NCBI GenBank assembly: GCA_903851365.1
Contig: CAINOB010000001.1
Coordinates: 1-64,000 of the forward strand
From: an uncultured Bacteroidota bacterium
GTDB taxonomy: Bacteria; Bacteroidota; Bacteroidia; Bacteroidales; UBA12481
DNA: 64,000 bases
Reading direction: 5' to 3'
This document shows, piece by piece, positions 27,889 through 34,357 of this stretch. The position numbers were made by a program, and so were the translations under genes. Within the stretch, counting starts at the first letter, position 1. Each line of letters starts with the position of its first letter. The notes beneath the pieces are model-generated. The model ran no database searches, was not told the DNA's origin, and worked only from the letters and a program-made list of their open reading frames with translations.

Positions 27889-29091
27889 CTAGCGCCTACT
27901 GCCTTCTGTTAAGTACCCGGTTACCAGCCTCGCCGGGGTGACATCAAATCCGGGGTTATGAGCTTTGGTGCCTGGAACAGCGATTCGGGTTTGTTGGTCG
28001 ATAAAGAGGATTTCATCCGGGGAGCGCTCCTCGATAATGACATCGCTGCCAGTTGGTGTTGCCTGATCAAAAGTGGTCGATGGCGCTGCCACATAGAACG
28101 GCACACCATTATCATTTGCAGCTAATGCTTTCAGATAGGTTCCGACTTTATTCACCACATCACCGTTGGCAGTAATCCTGTCGGCACCCACAATCACCAT
28201 ATCCACCCTGCCCTGCTGCATCAGGAGTCCGCCGGCATTGTCGACAATTAAAGTATTTGGCACCCCATGACTGCTGAGTTCATAAGTGGTGAGTTTTGCC
28301 CCCTGATTCCGTGGACGGGTTTCATCAACCCAAACATGAACCGGGATGCCACTGTCGTGTGCCATATATATTGGGGCCAGCGCCGTTCCGTAATCCACGG
28401 TGGCCAGCCAGCCCGCATTGCAGTGAGTGAGAATATTTACTGGGATCCCTGGTTTACGGGCCGCGATCTCCTCAATAATTTTCAGGCCGTGTTCTCCGAT
28501 GCGGCGGCTGTAGGAAAGCTCGGCATTACGGATTGATAGGGCAGCTTCCAACAGTTTTGACGCGTGACAGGTGACGGGTGACGGCTCACTGGTGACAGGT
28601 GACGGGTGACAGGTGACGGGGTCCCCGCCTCCGGCTTCGCCTGCGTGGGGATGACAACTCTTCGAGTGGACTTGATTCTTATAACTTAAGTGCATTCCTT
28701 CTTGCCCTCTTGCCCTCTTGCCTTCTTGCCTTGTTATAGCGAGCATCCTGTTTACCGCAAAAGCAAGATTAACCGCTGTGGGCCGGGTGGCAATGAGCAG
28801 CTCCGCCATCCAGTTAAGTCGCTCCATCAGAGCATCTTCCTCCCCCTCCTTGCTAAGGAGGGGGTTGGGGGGAAGTACTTTTATTCCAACATAAAGCGCG
28901 AAAGCCGCAGCAACGCCAATCAGAGGCGCACCACGGACTTCCATATCACAGATTGCCCGAATGCCATCTTCAAAAGTCTTCATTTCGCGGATAACCAGCT
29001 CCCAGGGCAGACGGGTCTGATCGATATAGAAGACCTGATCAGTAGCGTGCTCGTACCAAATGGAGGTGTATGGTTTACCGGCAATTATCAT
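27889..29091 (-). CDS. mtnA: Methylthioribose-1-phosphate isomerase with in-frame repeats
   Basis: Methionine salvage enzyme converting 5-methylthioribose-1-phosphate to 5-methylthioribulose-1-phosphate in the cytosol. The MtnA/eIF2B-like signatures are MEVRGAPLIGVAAA near residue 50, the catalytic Cys in ILTHCNAGWLAT, VDETRPRNQGAKLT and the catalytic Asp in VGADRITANGDVVNK. At 400 residues it is 35-60 longer than usual because two stretches are translated dispersed repeats: about residues 73-86 (PPNPLLSKEGEED, class R5) and about 117-178 (R1b, then R4, then R3). The last residues (TEGSRR) are also repeat-derived. All catalytic motifs are intact and the frame is open, so the gene is probably functional. 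It is the 3' partner of the convergent adhesin. Confidence 0.9.
   Translation of the reverse strand: MIIAGKPYTSIWYEHATDQVFYIDQTRLPWELVIREMKTFEDGIRAICDMEVRGAPLIGVAAAFALYVGIKVLPPNPLLSKEGEEDALMERLNWMAELLIATRPTAVNLAFAVNRMLAITRQEGKRARGQEGMHLSYKNQVHSKSCHPHAGEAGGGDPVTCHPSPVTSEPSPVTCHASKLLEAALSIRNAELSYSRRIGEHGLKIIEEIAARKPGIPVNILTHCNAGWLATVDYGTALAPIYMAHDSGIPVHVWVDETRPRNQGAKLTTYELSSHGVPNTLIVDNAGGLLMQQGRVDMVIVGADRITANGDVVNKVGTYLKALAANDNGVPFYVAAPSTTFDQATPTGSDVIIEERSPDEILFIDQQTRIAVPGTKAHNPGFDVTPARLVTGYLTEGSRR
28557..28745. repeat. Composite R3-R4-R1b insertion inside mtnA
   Basis: From left to right: GTGACGGGTGAC units (28561-28620), an R4 palindrome (about 28613-28670, GGGGTCCCCGCCTCC ... GTGGGGATGACA), a TTCTTATAACTTAAGTGCAT segment like part of R8, and TTGCCCTCTTGCCC units (28698-28737). 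The whole composite is in frame with mtnA. Confidence 0.8.
28838..28880. repeat. R5 element inside mtnA
   Basis: CCCCCTCCTTGCTAAGGAGG followed by GGGTTGGGGGGAAGTAC. It is a hairpin with G-rich flank and the same design as copies at 39232-39345 and 39966-40013; read in frame as PPNPLLSKEGEE. Confidence 0.75.
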
Positions 29092-29166
29092 GACATATCT
29101 TTAATAGACAAAAGACAGGCTAAAAGACTTTCTGTCGGTCTAATAGTCTTCTGTCTTCCGTCTTTT
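29092..29166. repeat. R2 tract between mtnA and HAD gene
   Basis: Degenerate AGACAAAAGACAGGC / TCTTCTGTCTTCCGTC units fill almost the entire gap between the HAD stop and mtnA start and leave little room for a separate mtnA promoter. Confidence 0.65.
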
Positions 29167-29787
29167 TTAATACGGTGCAAGGGCCTCGATTAACGTAAAC
29201 TCCGGCGTAATATGGATTGCATGCAAACCCACCGAGGCAGCCACCTTGACATTCAATTCGCTATCGTCGAGAAATAAAGTTTCTTCGGGAATTAAATGAC
29301 TTGCCTTAAGCACCTTATGAAAAATTCGCTCATCCGGCTTACGATAGCCAAGATTGTGCGAATACCAAGCCTTATCAAGCAAATGATCGAGCGACTCAAT
29401 GCCAAAATGCTTGTCCAGCTCGCCATTGAAGTACCTGGCATGTATCGGATTAGTATTACTTAACAGATAAGTTTTGTACTTCATTGCGATTTCCTCGACA
29501 CGCTTGATCCGTTCGGGCGGAAAATCGATCAGGAGAGCATTCCAGGCTTTATCAAACTGAGCATCATTGCAAACAAAACCCGTTATTTCCCGAAATTTCC
29601 GCCGCAGCTCGATGGAGCAATACACGCCGGTCTCAAAATCCATGCACAACTGGTTGATTTCCGGCTCCTGAAACCATCTTTCCGCACCCCTGAATCCGAT
29701 CACTTCAAACGCGGTAAATGTCCGCTGAAAATCGATGTTCATCAGTACGCCGCCCAGGTCGAAAATTATGTTTTTGATATTATTCAT
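29167..29787 (-). CDS. HAD-family phosphatase (YihX-like)
   Basis: A 206-residue HAD-superfamily subfamily IA hydrolase. The motifs are: I, IIFDLGGVLMNID (FDxGGV rather than the usual DxDxT; the first Asp is the nucleophile, as in YihX-like enzymes); II, LLSNTNPIH; III, a Lys in GYRKPDERIF; IV, LFLDDSELNV. A four-helix cap follows motif I. The YihX group includes a glucose-1-phosphate phosphatase, so a sugar-phosphate substrate is plausible but not shown. It lies upstream of mtnA on the same strand, 75 bp away with a repeat between. Confidence 0.85.
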   Translation of the reverse strand: MNNIKNIIFDLGGVLMNIDFQRTFTAFEVIGFRGAERWFQEPEINQLCMDFETGVYCSIELRRKFREITGFVCNDAQFDKAWNALLIDFPPERIKRVEEIAMKYKTYLLSNTNPIHARYFNGELDKHFGIESLDHLLDKAWYSHNLGYRKPDERIFHKVLKASHLIPEETLFLDDSELNVKVAASVGLHAIHITPEFTLIEALAPY

Positions 29788-29813
29788 CCTCTGTTCTTGT
29801 AATTGCGCTCGCT

Positions 29814-29922
29814 AATATAACAAGAGCTGTCTTAAAATTAGTGAGCCGAAGGCGAACCAATTAGCGCGCAGCGCATATTAGGAGGCGAAGCCGACCTCTT
29901 AGCGGAGCGCAGCGACGCCTAT
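29814..29922. repeat. R6 cluster at the 3' end of the ABC gene
   Basis: Imperfect hairpin units such as TTAGCGCGCAGCGCATATTA and GGAGGCGAAGCCGACC, separated by TTAG/TTA. The last unit supplies the stop codon of the ABC ATPase gene (TAG within GCCTATTT read in reverse). Confidence 0.75.
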
Positions 29923-30626
29923 TTCGTCAGCTTCTGGAAGACCTTCTCTAAGGAACTCTCCTTCTTGCGCAAATCGGCGGTGGTTTCATCAGCCACGATC
30001 TTCCCCAGGTTGATAATGACTACCCGGTCGCAGATCGCCTCTACTTCCTGCATAATATGCGTGGAAAGAAGGATGGTCTTTTTCTTGGCCAGACCATGGA
30101 TGAAATTCCGGATCTCAATGATCTGGTTCGGATCCAGGCCTGATGTCGGCTCATCAAGTATCAACACCGAAGGATCATGGATCAGCGCCTGCGCCAGTCC
30201 CACCCGCTGACGGTATCCTTTTGAAAGTGCACCGATTTTTTTATTCTGCTCAGGTCCTAATCCAACCTGTTCAATCATGTCCTCCACCAATTTTTTGGCC
30301 ACTTTACCCTTTTTTTCATACAGATTGGCCACCATAGTCAGATACTCCTTGATGTACATCTCGACATAGAGTGGATTATTTTCCGGCAGATAACCGATCG
30401 TCTTCCTGATCTCCAGACTGTTTTCGAGAGTATTCAGATCATTCACCCACACATCGCCCTTTGTCTGAGGAATATATCCGGTGATAATTTTCATCATCGT
30501 CGATTTTCCCGCACCATTCGGGCCGATAAATCCTACCACTTCACCGGTTTTCACCGAAAAGGAGACTTCGTCAAGAGCACGTTGCTCTCCGTATAACTTT
30601 GTAATACCTTTTACCTTTATCGACAT
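29919..30626 (-). CDS. gldA: GldA-like ABC transporter ATPase
   Basis: A 235-residue ABC ATP-binding subunit. Walker A GPNGAGKST, Q-loop-like YLPENNPLYVEMY, signature LSKGYRQRVGLAQAL, Walker B VLILDEPTSGLDP and H-loop LLSTHIMQEVE are all present. The sequence around SIKVKGITKLYGEQRAL and IGYLPENNPLYVEMY is typical of the Bacteroidota GldA/NodI-like class, which pairs with GldF/GldG permeases for gliding or surface secretion. Those partners are not in the window. It is shorter than GldA as I know it (about 300 aa): the C-terminal region is compressed to ADLRKKESSLEKVFQKLTK, and the stop codon lies in a dispersed repeat. The GldA name rests on similarity in the ATPase core only. Confidence 0.7.
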   Translation of the reverse strand: MSIKVKGITKLYGEQRALDEVSFSVKTGEVVGFIGPNGAGKSTMMKIITGYIPQTKGDVWVNDLNTLENSLEIRKTIGYLPENNPLYVEMYIKEYLTMVANLYEKKGKVAKKLVEDMIEQVGLGPEQNKKIGALSKGYRQRVGLAQALIHDPSVLILDEPTSGLDPNQIIEIRNFIHGLAKKKTILLSTHIMQEVEAICDRVVIINLGKIVADETTADLRKKESSLEKVFQKLTK

Positions 30627-30639
30627 AACGCAAAATATT

Positions 30640-30945
30640 TATTATGCTCCCTGCGGTCGCTAAGAGGTCGCTTCGCTCATAAGAGGTTCGCCTGCGGCTC
30701 ACTAAAAGGCTCCGCTGCGCTCCGCTAATTATGCTCGGCTTCGCCTCGCTAAATATAGGACTGCTAAGATATACGATCTTTCTTAATTAGTGAGGCGCTA
30801 GCCGAACCTATTAGCGCGAAGCGCATATTAGGAGGCGAAGCCGACCTATTAGTGAGGCGCAGCCGAACCAATTAGCTGAGCGAAGCGAAGCATAGTTAGC
30901 GACCGCAGGGAGCATAATTAGCGGAGCGCAGCCGAGCCTATTATC
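30640..30945. repeat. Large R6 cluster between gldA-like and ispG
   Basis: About 300 bp built almost entirely from R6 units in both orientations, e.g. TTATGCTCCCTGCGGTCGCT, AATTATGCTCGGCTTCGCC, TTAGCGGAGCGCAGCCGAG. Start and end are near-mirror images (TTATTATGCTCCCTGCGGTC at 30640 and its complement at about 30900), so the block could fold into a long cruciform. A short non-repeat stretch (about 30758-30795) sits in the middle. The right end encodes the last residues and stop of ispG. No gene is in this gap. Confidence 0.8.
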
Positions 30946-32162
30946 TCCAGCAGCCTTTCTACGGCCTCCTCCTCAGCTACGTTCTTGAGAACAGCTATCT
31001 TCCCCGCATAAATATGTACTTTTCCCGGACCCGCTCCCACATATCCGTAGTCAGCATCAGCCATTTCACCCGGTCCATTTACGATGCAACCCATCACGGC
31101 GATCTTCAGTCCCGTGAGATGCGCCGTTGCCTCTTTGACTTTTTTCACTGCTTCCTGCAGTTTAAAGGTCGTTCGGCCACAACCCGGACAACTGATATAC
31201 TCGGTTCGTGTGATCCGGGCCCGCGATGCCTGCAAAATGCCATACGCCACAGGAATCTCAAATTCAGGATCTTCCGTCAACGAAACCCTGATGGTATCTC
31301 CAATTCCATCCACTAAAAGCGACCCGATCCCGATAGCCGATTTCAGCCTTCCGTCTTCCCCCTCGCCAGCCTCTGTCACCCCCAGATGCAGGGGGTAATC
31401 CATCTGCTCCTCATCCATCCTCTTAACCAGCAAACGCGTAGCTTCAACCATTATTTTTACGTTCGATGATTTCAGCGACAAAACGATATCATGAAAATTT
31501 TCTGCCTGGCAAATCCGCACCGCCTCCAGCGTAGCCTGCACCATGCCCTCGGGCGTATCCCCATATTGATCTAAAATTCTTTCCGATAAACTACCGTGAT
31601 TTGTCCCGATGCGCAGGACAGTTCCATACTCCTTACAGGTATCCAACAATGGGCGCATAATCGAGTGAAGCTGGTCCAGATAGGTATCCCCTTCAGTTGA
31701 CTTCGTGGTCAGCGACGGGGAACCCGCCTTCGCGGGGATGACAACCCTTCGATCAGACTTGATAAAGTTGCCCGGGTTGATGCGAACCTTAGCAGCAACT
31801 TTAGCTGCCTCGATAGCCACTTTTGGCGAAAAATGTACGTCGGCCACCAGTGGTATAACAACGCCCCCTCGGAGAGTTGTCATCCCCGCGAAGGCGGGGA
31901 CCCCGTCGCTGACTACGAAATCTTCCGGGTGCTCATTTATCTTTTCCTTGATCTTCTTTAACCATTCAACATCTGCCAGTGTTGGTGTTGTTATCCTGAT
32001 ATACTCCGCACCGGCCTCCACAGCACGGCGAATCTGCTCCACCTGTCCCTCGATGTCTGACGTTGGCAGATTGGTCATAGTCTGCACCCGCACCGGAAAG
32101 TTCCCGCCAAGCGGCACGCCTCCGATATTCACGACACGGGTAAGTCTTCTTGTAAAATTCAT
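30918..32162 (-). CDS. ispG: 4-hydroxy-3-methylbut-2-enyl diphosphate synthase with two in-frame R4 elements
   Basis: Fe-S enzyme of the MEP isoprenoid pathway (MEcPP to HMBPP). Start chosen at 32162 (MNFTRRLTRVVNIGGVPLGG); 13 upstream codons are not conserved-looking. Signatures: PVRVQTMTNLPT, VADVHFSPKVA, KVRINPGNF, IRVSLTEDPEFEIP, and the [4Fe-4S] site from SCPGCGRTTF (two Cys) plus VMGCIVNGPGEMADADYG (third Cys and Glu). The length is about 414 aa and the large central insertion domain expected in Bacteroides and plant enzymes is missing: EIPVAYGILQ runs straight into ITRTEYISCPGC. Two stretches, VVSDGVPAFAGMTTLRGG and RRVVIPAKAGSPSLTTKS, are translated R4 elements in opposite orientation, located before VIPLVADVHF and after INPGNF. 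The C-terminus (GSAALR-stop) comes from an R6 element. Confidence 0.92.
   Translation of the reverse strand: MNFTRRLTRVVNIGGVPLGGNFPVRVQTMTNLPTSDIEGQVEQIRRAVEAGAEYIRITTPTLADVEWLKKIKEKINEHPEDFVVSDGVPAFAGMTTLRGGVVIPLVADVHFSPKVAIEAAKVAAKVRINPGNFIKSDRRVVIPAKAGSPSLTTKSTEGDTYLDQLHSIMRPLLDTCKEYGTVLRIGTNHGSLSERILDQYGDTPEGMVQATLEAVRICQAENFHDIVLSLKSSNVKIMVEATRLLVKRMDEEQMDYPLHLGVTEAGEGEDGRLKSAIGIGSLLVDGIGDTIRVSLTEDPEFEIPVAYGILQASRARITRTEYISCPGCGRTTFKLQEAVKKVKEATAHLTGLKIAVMGCIVNGPGEMADADYGYVGAGPGKVHIYAGKIAVLKNVAEEEAVERLLEIIGSAALR
31697..31762. repeat. R4 element inside ispG, copy a
   Basis: TTCGTGGTCAGCGACGGGG, then AACCCGCCTTCGCGGGGATG and ACAACCCTTCGATCAG. It is in frame with ispG and falls in a loop after RINPGNF that varies between homologues. 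Confidence 0.85.
31862..31925. repeat. R4 element inside ispG, copy b (opposite orientation)
   Basis: The reverse complement reads TTTCGTAGTCAGCGACGGGG, TCCCCGCCTTCGCGGGGATG and ACAACTCTCCGAGGG. It is 100 bp from copy a and inverted relative to it; in frame. Confidence 0.85.
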
Positions 32163-32207
32163 GAAAATATTGATTGACCAATCAAAAGTACAACAATTCA
32201 ATCTACT

Positions 32208-32942
32208 TCAAAGTTCACCATTAAGCAGTGTTCCACTGTTTACCAGCTTTGCGAAGTGGCTGTTTTGCAATGCTTTCTGCAACTCGGTAATATGACCCAT
32301 ATAGTGCGCATCCGATCCCGCAAAGCTGATCATCCCGGCATCAATCAGCTGATGGGCCGCATATTTCGAAGGAAATCCATATAAACTGTTAAGCGAATTG
32401 ATGTTGAGCTGGAAAAGTACGCCAAAATCTTTCAGTCGCTGGTACAGTTTCATATTTCCCATCATCCAACCGTATCGCTCCGGATGAGCAATAACCGGCA
32501 TATACCCAAGTATCTGGATTTCACGCAGAATCTCCTCATATGAAAATCGCGGCTTCTCCCACGGCAGTTCAATCAGCAAATAATTCCGCTGCCCAAAAGG
32601 TATCACCTCACTCTTCTGCACCAAGCCTAAAAGTTCATCATCCATATGATACTCGCCTGACCCTTCGATTAAAATATCAAGTTTTAGATCGAAAATAACT
32701 TCCTGTAAATGAAACACCTGCCCCTCAATCTGATCCCTTGTGTTCGGGTAGAGCGAAGAGATAACATGCGGCGTCGCAATGATCTTGCTGAAACCGAGCC
32801 GGGCCATCTCCGTGAGCATACGGATCGATTCGTTCATTGTTGAAGCACCATCGTCCATGCCGGGTAACACATGGCAATGCAGATCAGTGCCAAGTGGCGA
32901 AAAATCTGGAAAACCAATATTTCTTGAGTGGAATAATCCCAT
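32208..32942 (-). CDS. CpsB/YwqE-type PHP tyrosine-protein phosphatase
   Basis: A 244-residue metal-dependent PHP-domain phosphatase that in other bacteria dephosphorylates the Wzc/CpsD tyrosine kinase and so tunes capsule polymer export. Metal-ligand motifs: TDLHCHVLPGMDDGA near the N-terminus, IIATPHV, EGSGEYHMDD, VIAHPERYG and the C-terminal FAGSDAHYMGH. This order is the classic CpsB set. No partner kinase gene is in the window, but the gene opens the polysaccharide region. It is divergent from the wbpB-like gene, with 63 bp between starts, so the two may share a regulatory interval. Confidence 0.88.
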   Translation of the reverse strand: MGLFHSRNIGFPDFSPLGTDLHCHVLPGMDDGASTMNESIRMLTEMARLGFSKIIATPHVISSLYPNTRDQIEGQVFHLQEVIFDLKLDILIEGSGEYHMDDELLGLVQKSEVIPFGQRNYLLIELPWEKPRFSYEEILREIQILGYMPVIAHPERYGWMMGNMKLYQRLKDFGVLFQLNINSLNSLYGFPSKYAAHQLIDAGMISFAGSDAHYMGHITELQKALQNSHFAKLVNSGTLLNGEL

Positions 32943-33005
32943 GGCGCAAAAGTATAATGTAACTTACATTGTATCGTTATCTTTACGGAACTTTACCGAA
33001 TTAAT

Positions 33006-33890
33006 ATGAAAAACTTTGCCCTAATTGGTGCTGCCGGGTATATTGCGCCCCGCCATCTGAAAGCCATCAAGGAAACCGGCAACAATCTATTATGCGCCCT
33101 TGATCCGCACGACAATGTTGGGATCCTTGACCAATTTTTCCCAAAAGCCGATTTTTTCACCGAATTTGAGCGATTCGACCGGCATGTTGATAAGCTGCGC
33201 AGAAATCCGCCATCTGTTGATTTTGTCTCGATATGTTCACCTAATTACCTCCACGATGCCCATATACGCTGGGCCCTGCGGTCCGGCGCCGATGCCGTCT
33301 GCGAAAAGCCGCTCGTCCTAAATCCCTGGAATATTGATACACTCGAGCAATTTGAACGCGAAACCGGCAAACGTATTTGGAATATTCTTCAACTCCGACT
33401 GCACGATGCCATAACCAGCCGAGAATTCAATTTCACCCATCGGCCAAAAGTCAAACTAACCTATATCACCCCCCGGGGGTCGTGGTATCATCACTCCTGG
33501 AAGGGCGATGAGTCGAAATCCGGCGGTATTGCCACCAATATCGGAATACACTTTTTCGATTTGCTGATTTCACTTTTTGGCACTCCCGAGCAGAGCAAAG
33601 TTCTTTTATATCAGTCCGATAAAGCCCAGGGCGAGTTGATATTAAAAAATGCGGATGTCGAATGGTTCCTCTCAATAGACGAAACCGATCTGCCATGCAA
33701 GCTGCGTGAAAAGGGCCAACGCACATTCCGTCAGCTCACAATCAACGACGAACAGCTTGATTTTTCAGACGGCTTTACCGATTTACACACAAAAAGCTAC
33801 GCTGAGATTCTTGCGGGCAGAGGGTTTGGGATAGGCGCTGCAAGAGCGGCGATCGAATTGGCTCACAATATTCGTCTAAAGCCTCACTAA
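33006..33890 (+). CDS. wbpB: UDP-GlcNAcA 3-dehydrogenase-like oxidoreductase (WbpB/WlbA type)
   Basis: Gfo/Idh/MocA oxidoreductase, 294 residues. The N-terminal Rossmann start FALIGAAGYIAPRHLKAIKE, ALDPHDNVG, a FFTEFERFDRHVDKL stretch and the CEKPLVLNPWN motif are nearly diagnostic of WbpB/WlbA, which oxidises C3 of UDP-N-acetylglucosaminuronic acid on the way to UDP-diacetamido-uronic sugars. A small C-terminal alpha/beta domain follows, with GGIATNIGIHFFDLL. The UDP-sugar 6-dehydrogenase that would make its substrate is 470 bp downstream on the same strand; a DegT aminotransferase and wecB occur later. Its last codon and stop (KPH-stop, CCTCACTAA) lie in an R6 repeat, so the terminal residues may have been replaced. 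Confidence 0.82.
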   Translation: MKNFALIGAAGYIAPRHLKAIKETGNNLLCALDPHDNVGILDQFFPKADFFTEFERFDRHVDKLRRNPPSVDFVSICSPNYLHDAHIRWALRSGADAVCEKPLVLNPWNIDTLEQFERETGKRIWNILQLRLHDAITSREFNFTHRPKVKLTYITPRGSWYHHSWKGDESKSGGIATNIGIHFFDLLISLFGTPEQSKVLLYQSDKAQGELILKNADVEWFLSIDETDLPCKLREKGQRTFRQLTINDEQLDFSDGFTDLHTKSYAEILAGRGFGIGAARAAIELAHNIRLKPH

Positions 33891-33970
33891 TAGGCTTCGC
33901 TGCGCTCAGCTAATTGTCGGCTGCACCTCCTAATTGGGTCGCCTGCGGCTCACTAATTGACAGGATGCGC
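33880..33970. repeat. R6 cluster in a convergent gap
   Basis: Units CCTCACTAATAGGCTTCGCT, GCGCTCAGCTAATTGTCGGC and GTCGCCTGCGGCTCACTAAT lie between the 3' ends of the wbpB-like gene and the small membrane-protein gene. Confidence 0.75.
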
Positions 33971-34323
33971 TAAATTAATGCAGGTTTCATTGCAGTCCTG
34001 CGGTCCCCGACAATATAGCCGAACATAAAAAGGAATAAAGTGGTCAGAATGCCGAATCCTCCGTAAAAAAGTTTCTTGATGTCATCGAGCTTTCGTTGCT
34101 GACTTTCAAATTTAACTTCCATTTTGGTGTCGAGTGAATTCACCTTCGCTTCAGGTAGTATTGCCCGATCTCTATCAGCAAGTGTATACGGAACAATTAC
34201 CTGCTGCTCCTGTGCCCTTAAAGGAAAGCTTGGCAGGAAAAGGAAAAGTATTGTCAAATAATTAAAATCAGTAGTAATGGGTAAGCGAAGCGAAGCATAA
34301 TTAGCGAGGCACCAGCCGAGCAT
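33970..34323 (-). CDS. Small membrane protein with periplasmic coiled coil; start disturbed by repeat
   Basis: The C-terminal 100 residues look genuine: a signal-like hydrophobic stretch (LTILFLFLPSFPLRAQ), a periplasmic segment, a charged helix (SLDTKMEVKFESQQRKLDDI) and a transmembrane helix GILTTLFLFMFGYIVGDRRTA. I have the impression that Bacteroidota encode small proteins of this layout ending GYxxxDRRTA; function unknown. The 5' end runs into an R6 repeat (34281-34326) which supplies the only plausible ATGs (34323 or 34371), giving an unconvincing N-terminus (MLGWCLANYASLRLPIT). The original start may have been destroyed or a non-ATG start may be used. Confidence 0.5.
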   Translation of the reverse strand: MLGWCLANYASLRLPITTDFNYLTILFLFLPSFPLRAQEQQVIVPYTLADRDRAILPEAKVNSLDTKMEVKFESQQRKLDDIKKLFYGGFGILTTLFLFMFGYIVGDRRTAMKPALI

Positions 34324-34326
34324 ATT
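34281..34326. repeat. R6 element between divergent genes
   Basis: GTAAGCGAAGCGAAGCATAA followed by TTAGCGAGGCACCAGCCGAG and CATATTTATTA. It lies directly upstream of the UDP-sugar dehydrogenase and at the start of the small membrane-protein gene, so it may have displaced the native promoter region. Confidence 0.75.
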
Positions 34327-34357
34327 TATTATATTTACGTTTAAAATTAGGTACATA

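Noticed and set aside
30640-30945. Possible CRISPR or tRNA cluster
   Set aside because: R6 units are hairpins of irregular spacing in both orientations; no cloverleaf with anticodon arm and CCA or fixed-length spacers.
31705-32295. A 196-residue plus-strand open frame opposite ispG
   Set aside because: It is the antisense of ispG with repeat-derived stretches (VVIPAKAGTPSLTTK appears because R4 is palindromic). No start signal or domain.
33466-33726. Antisense frame in the wbpB-like gene
   Set aside because: No domain, no start context, complete overlap with a well-supported gene.
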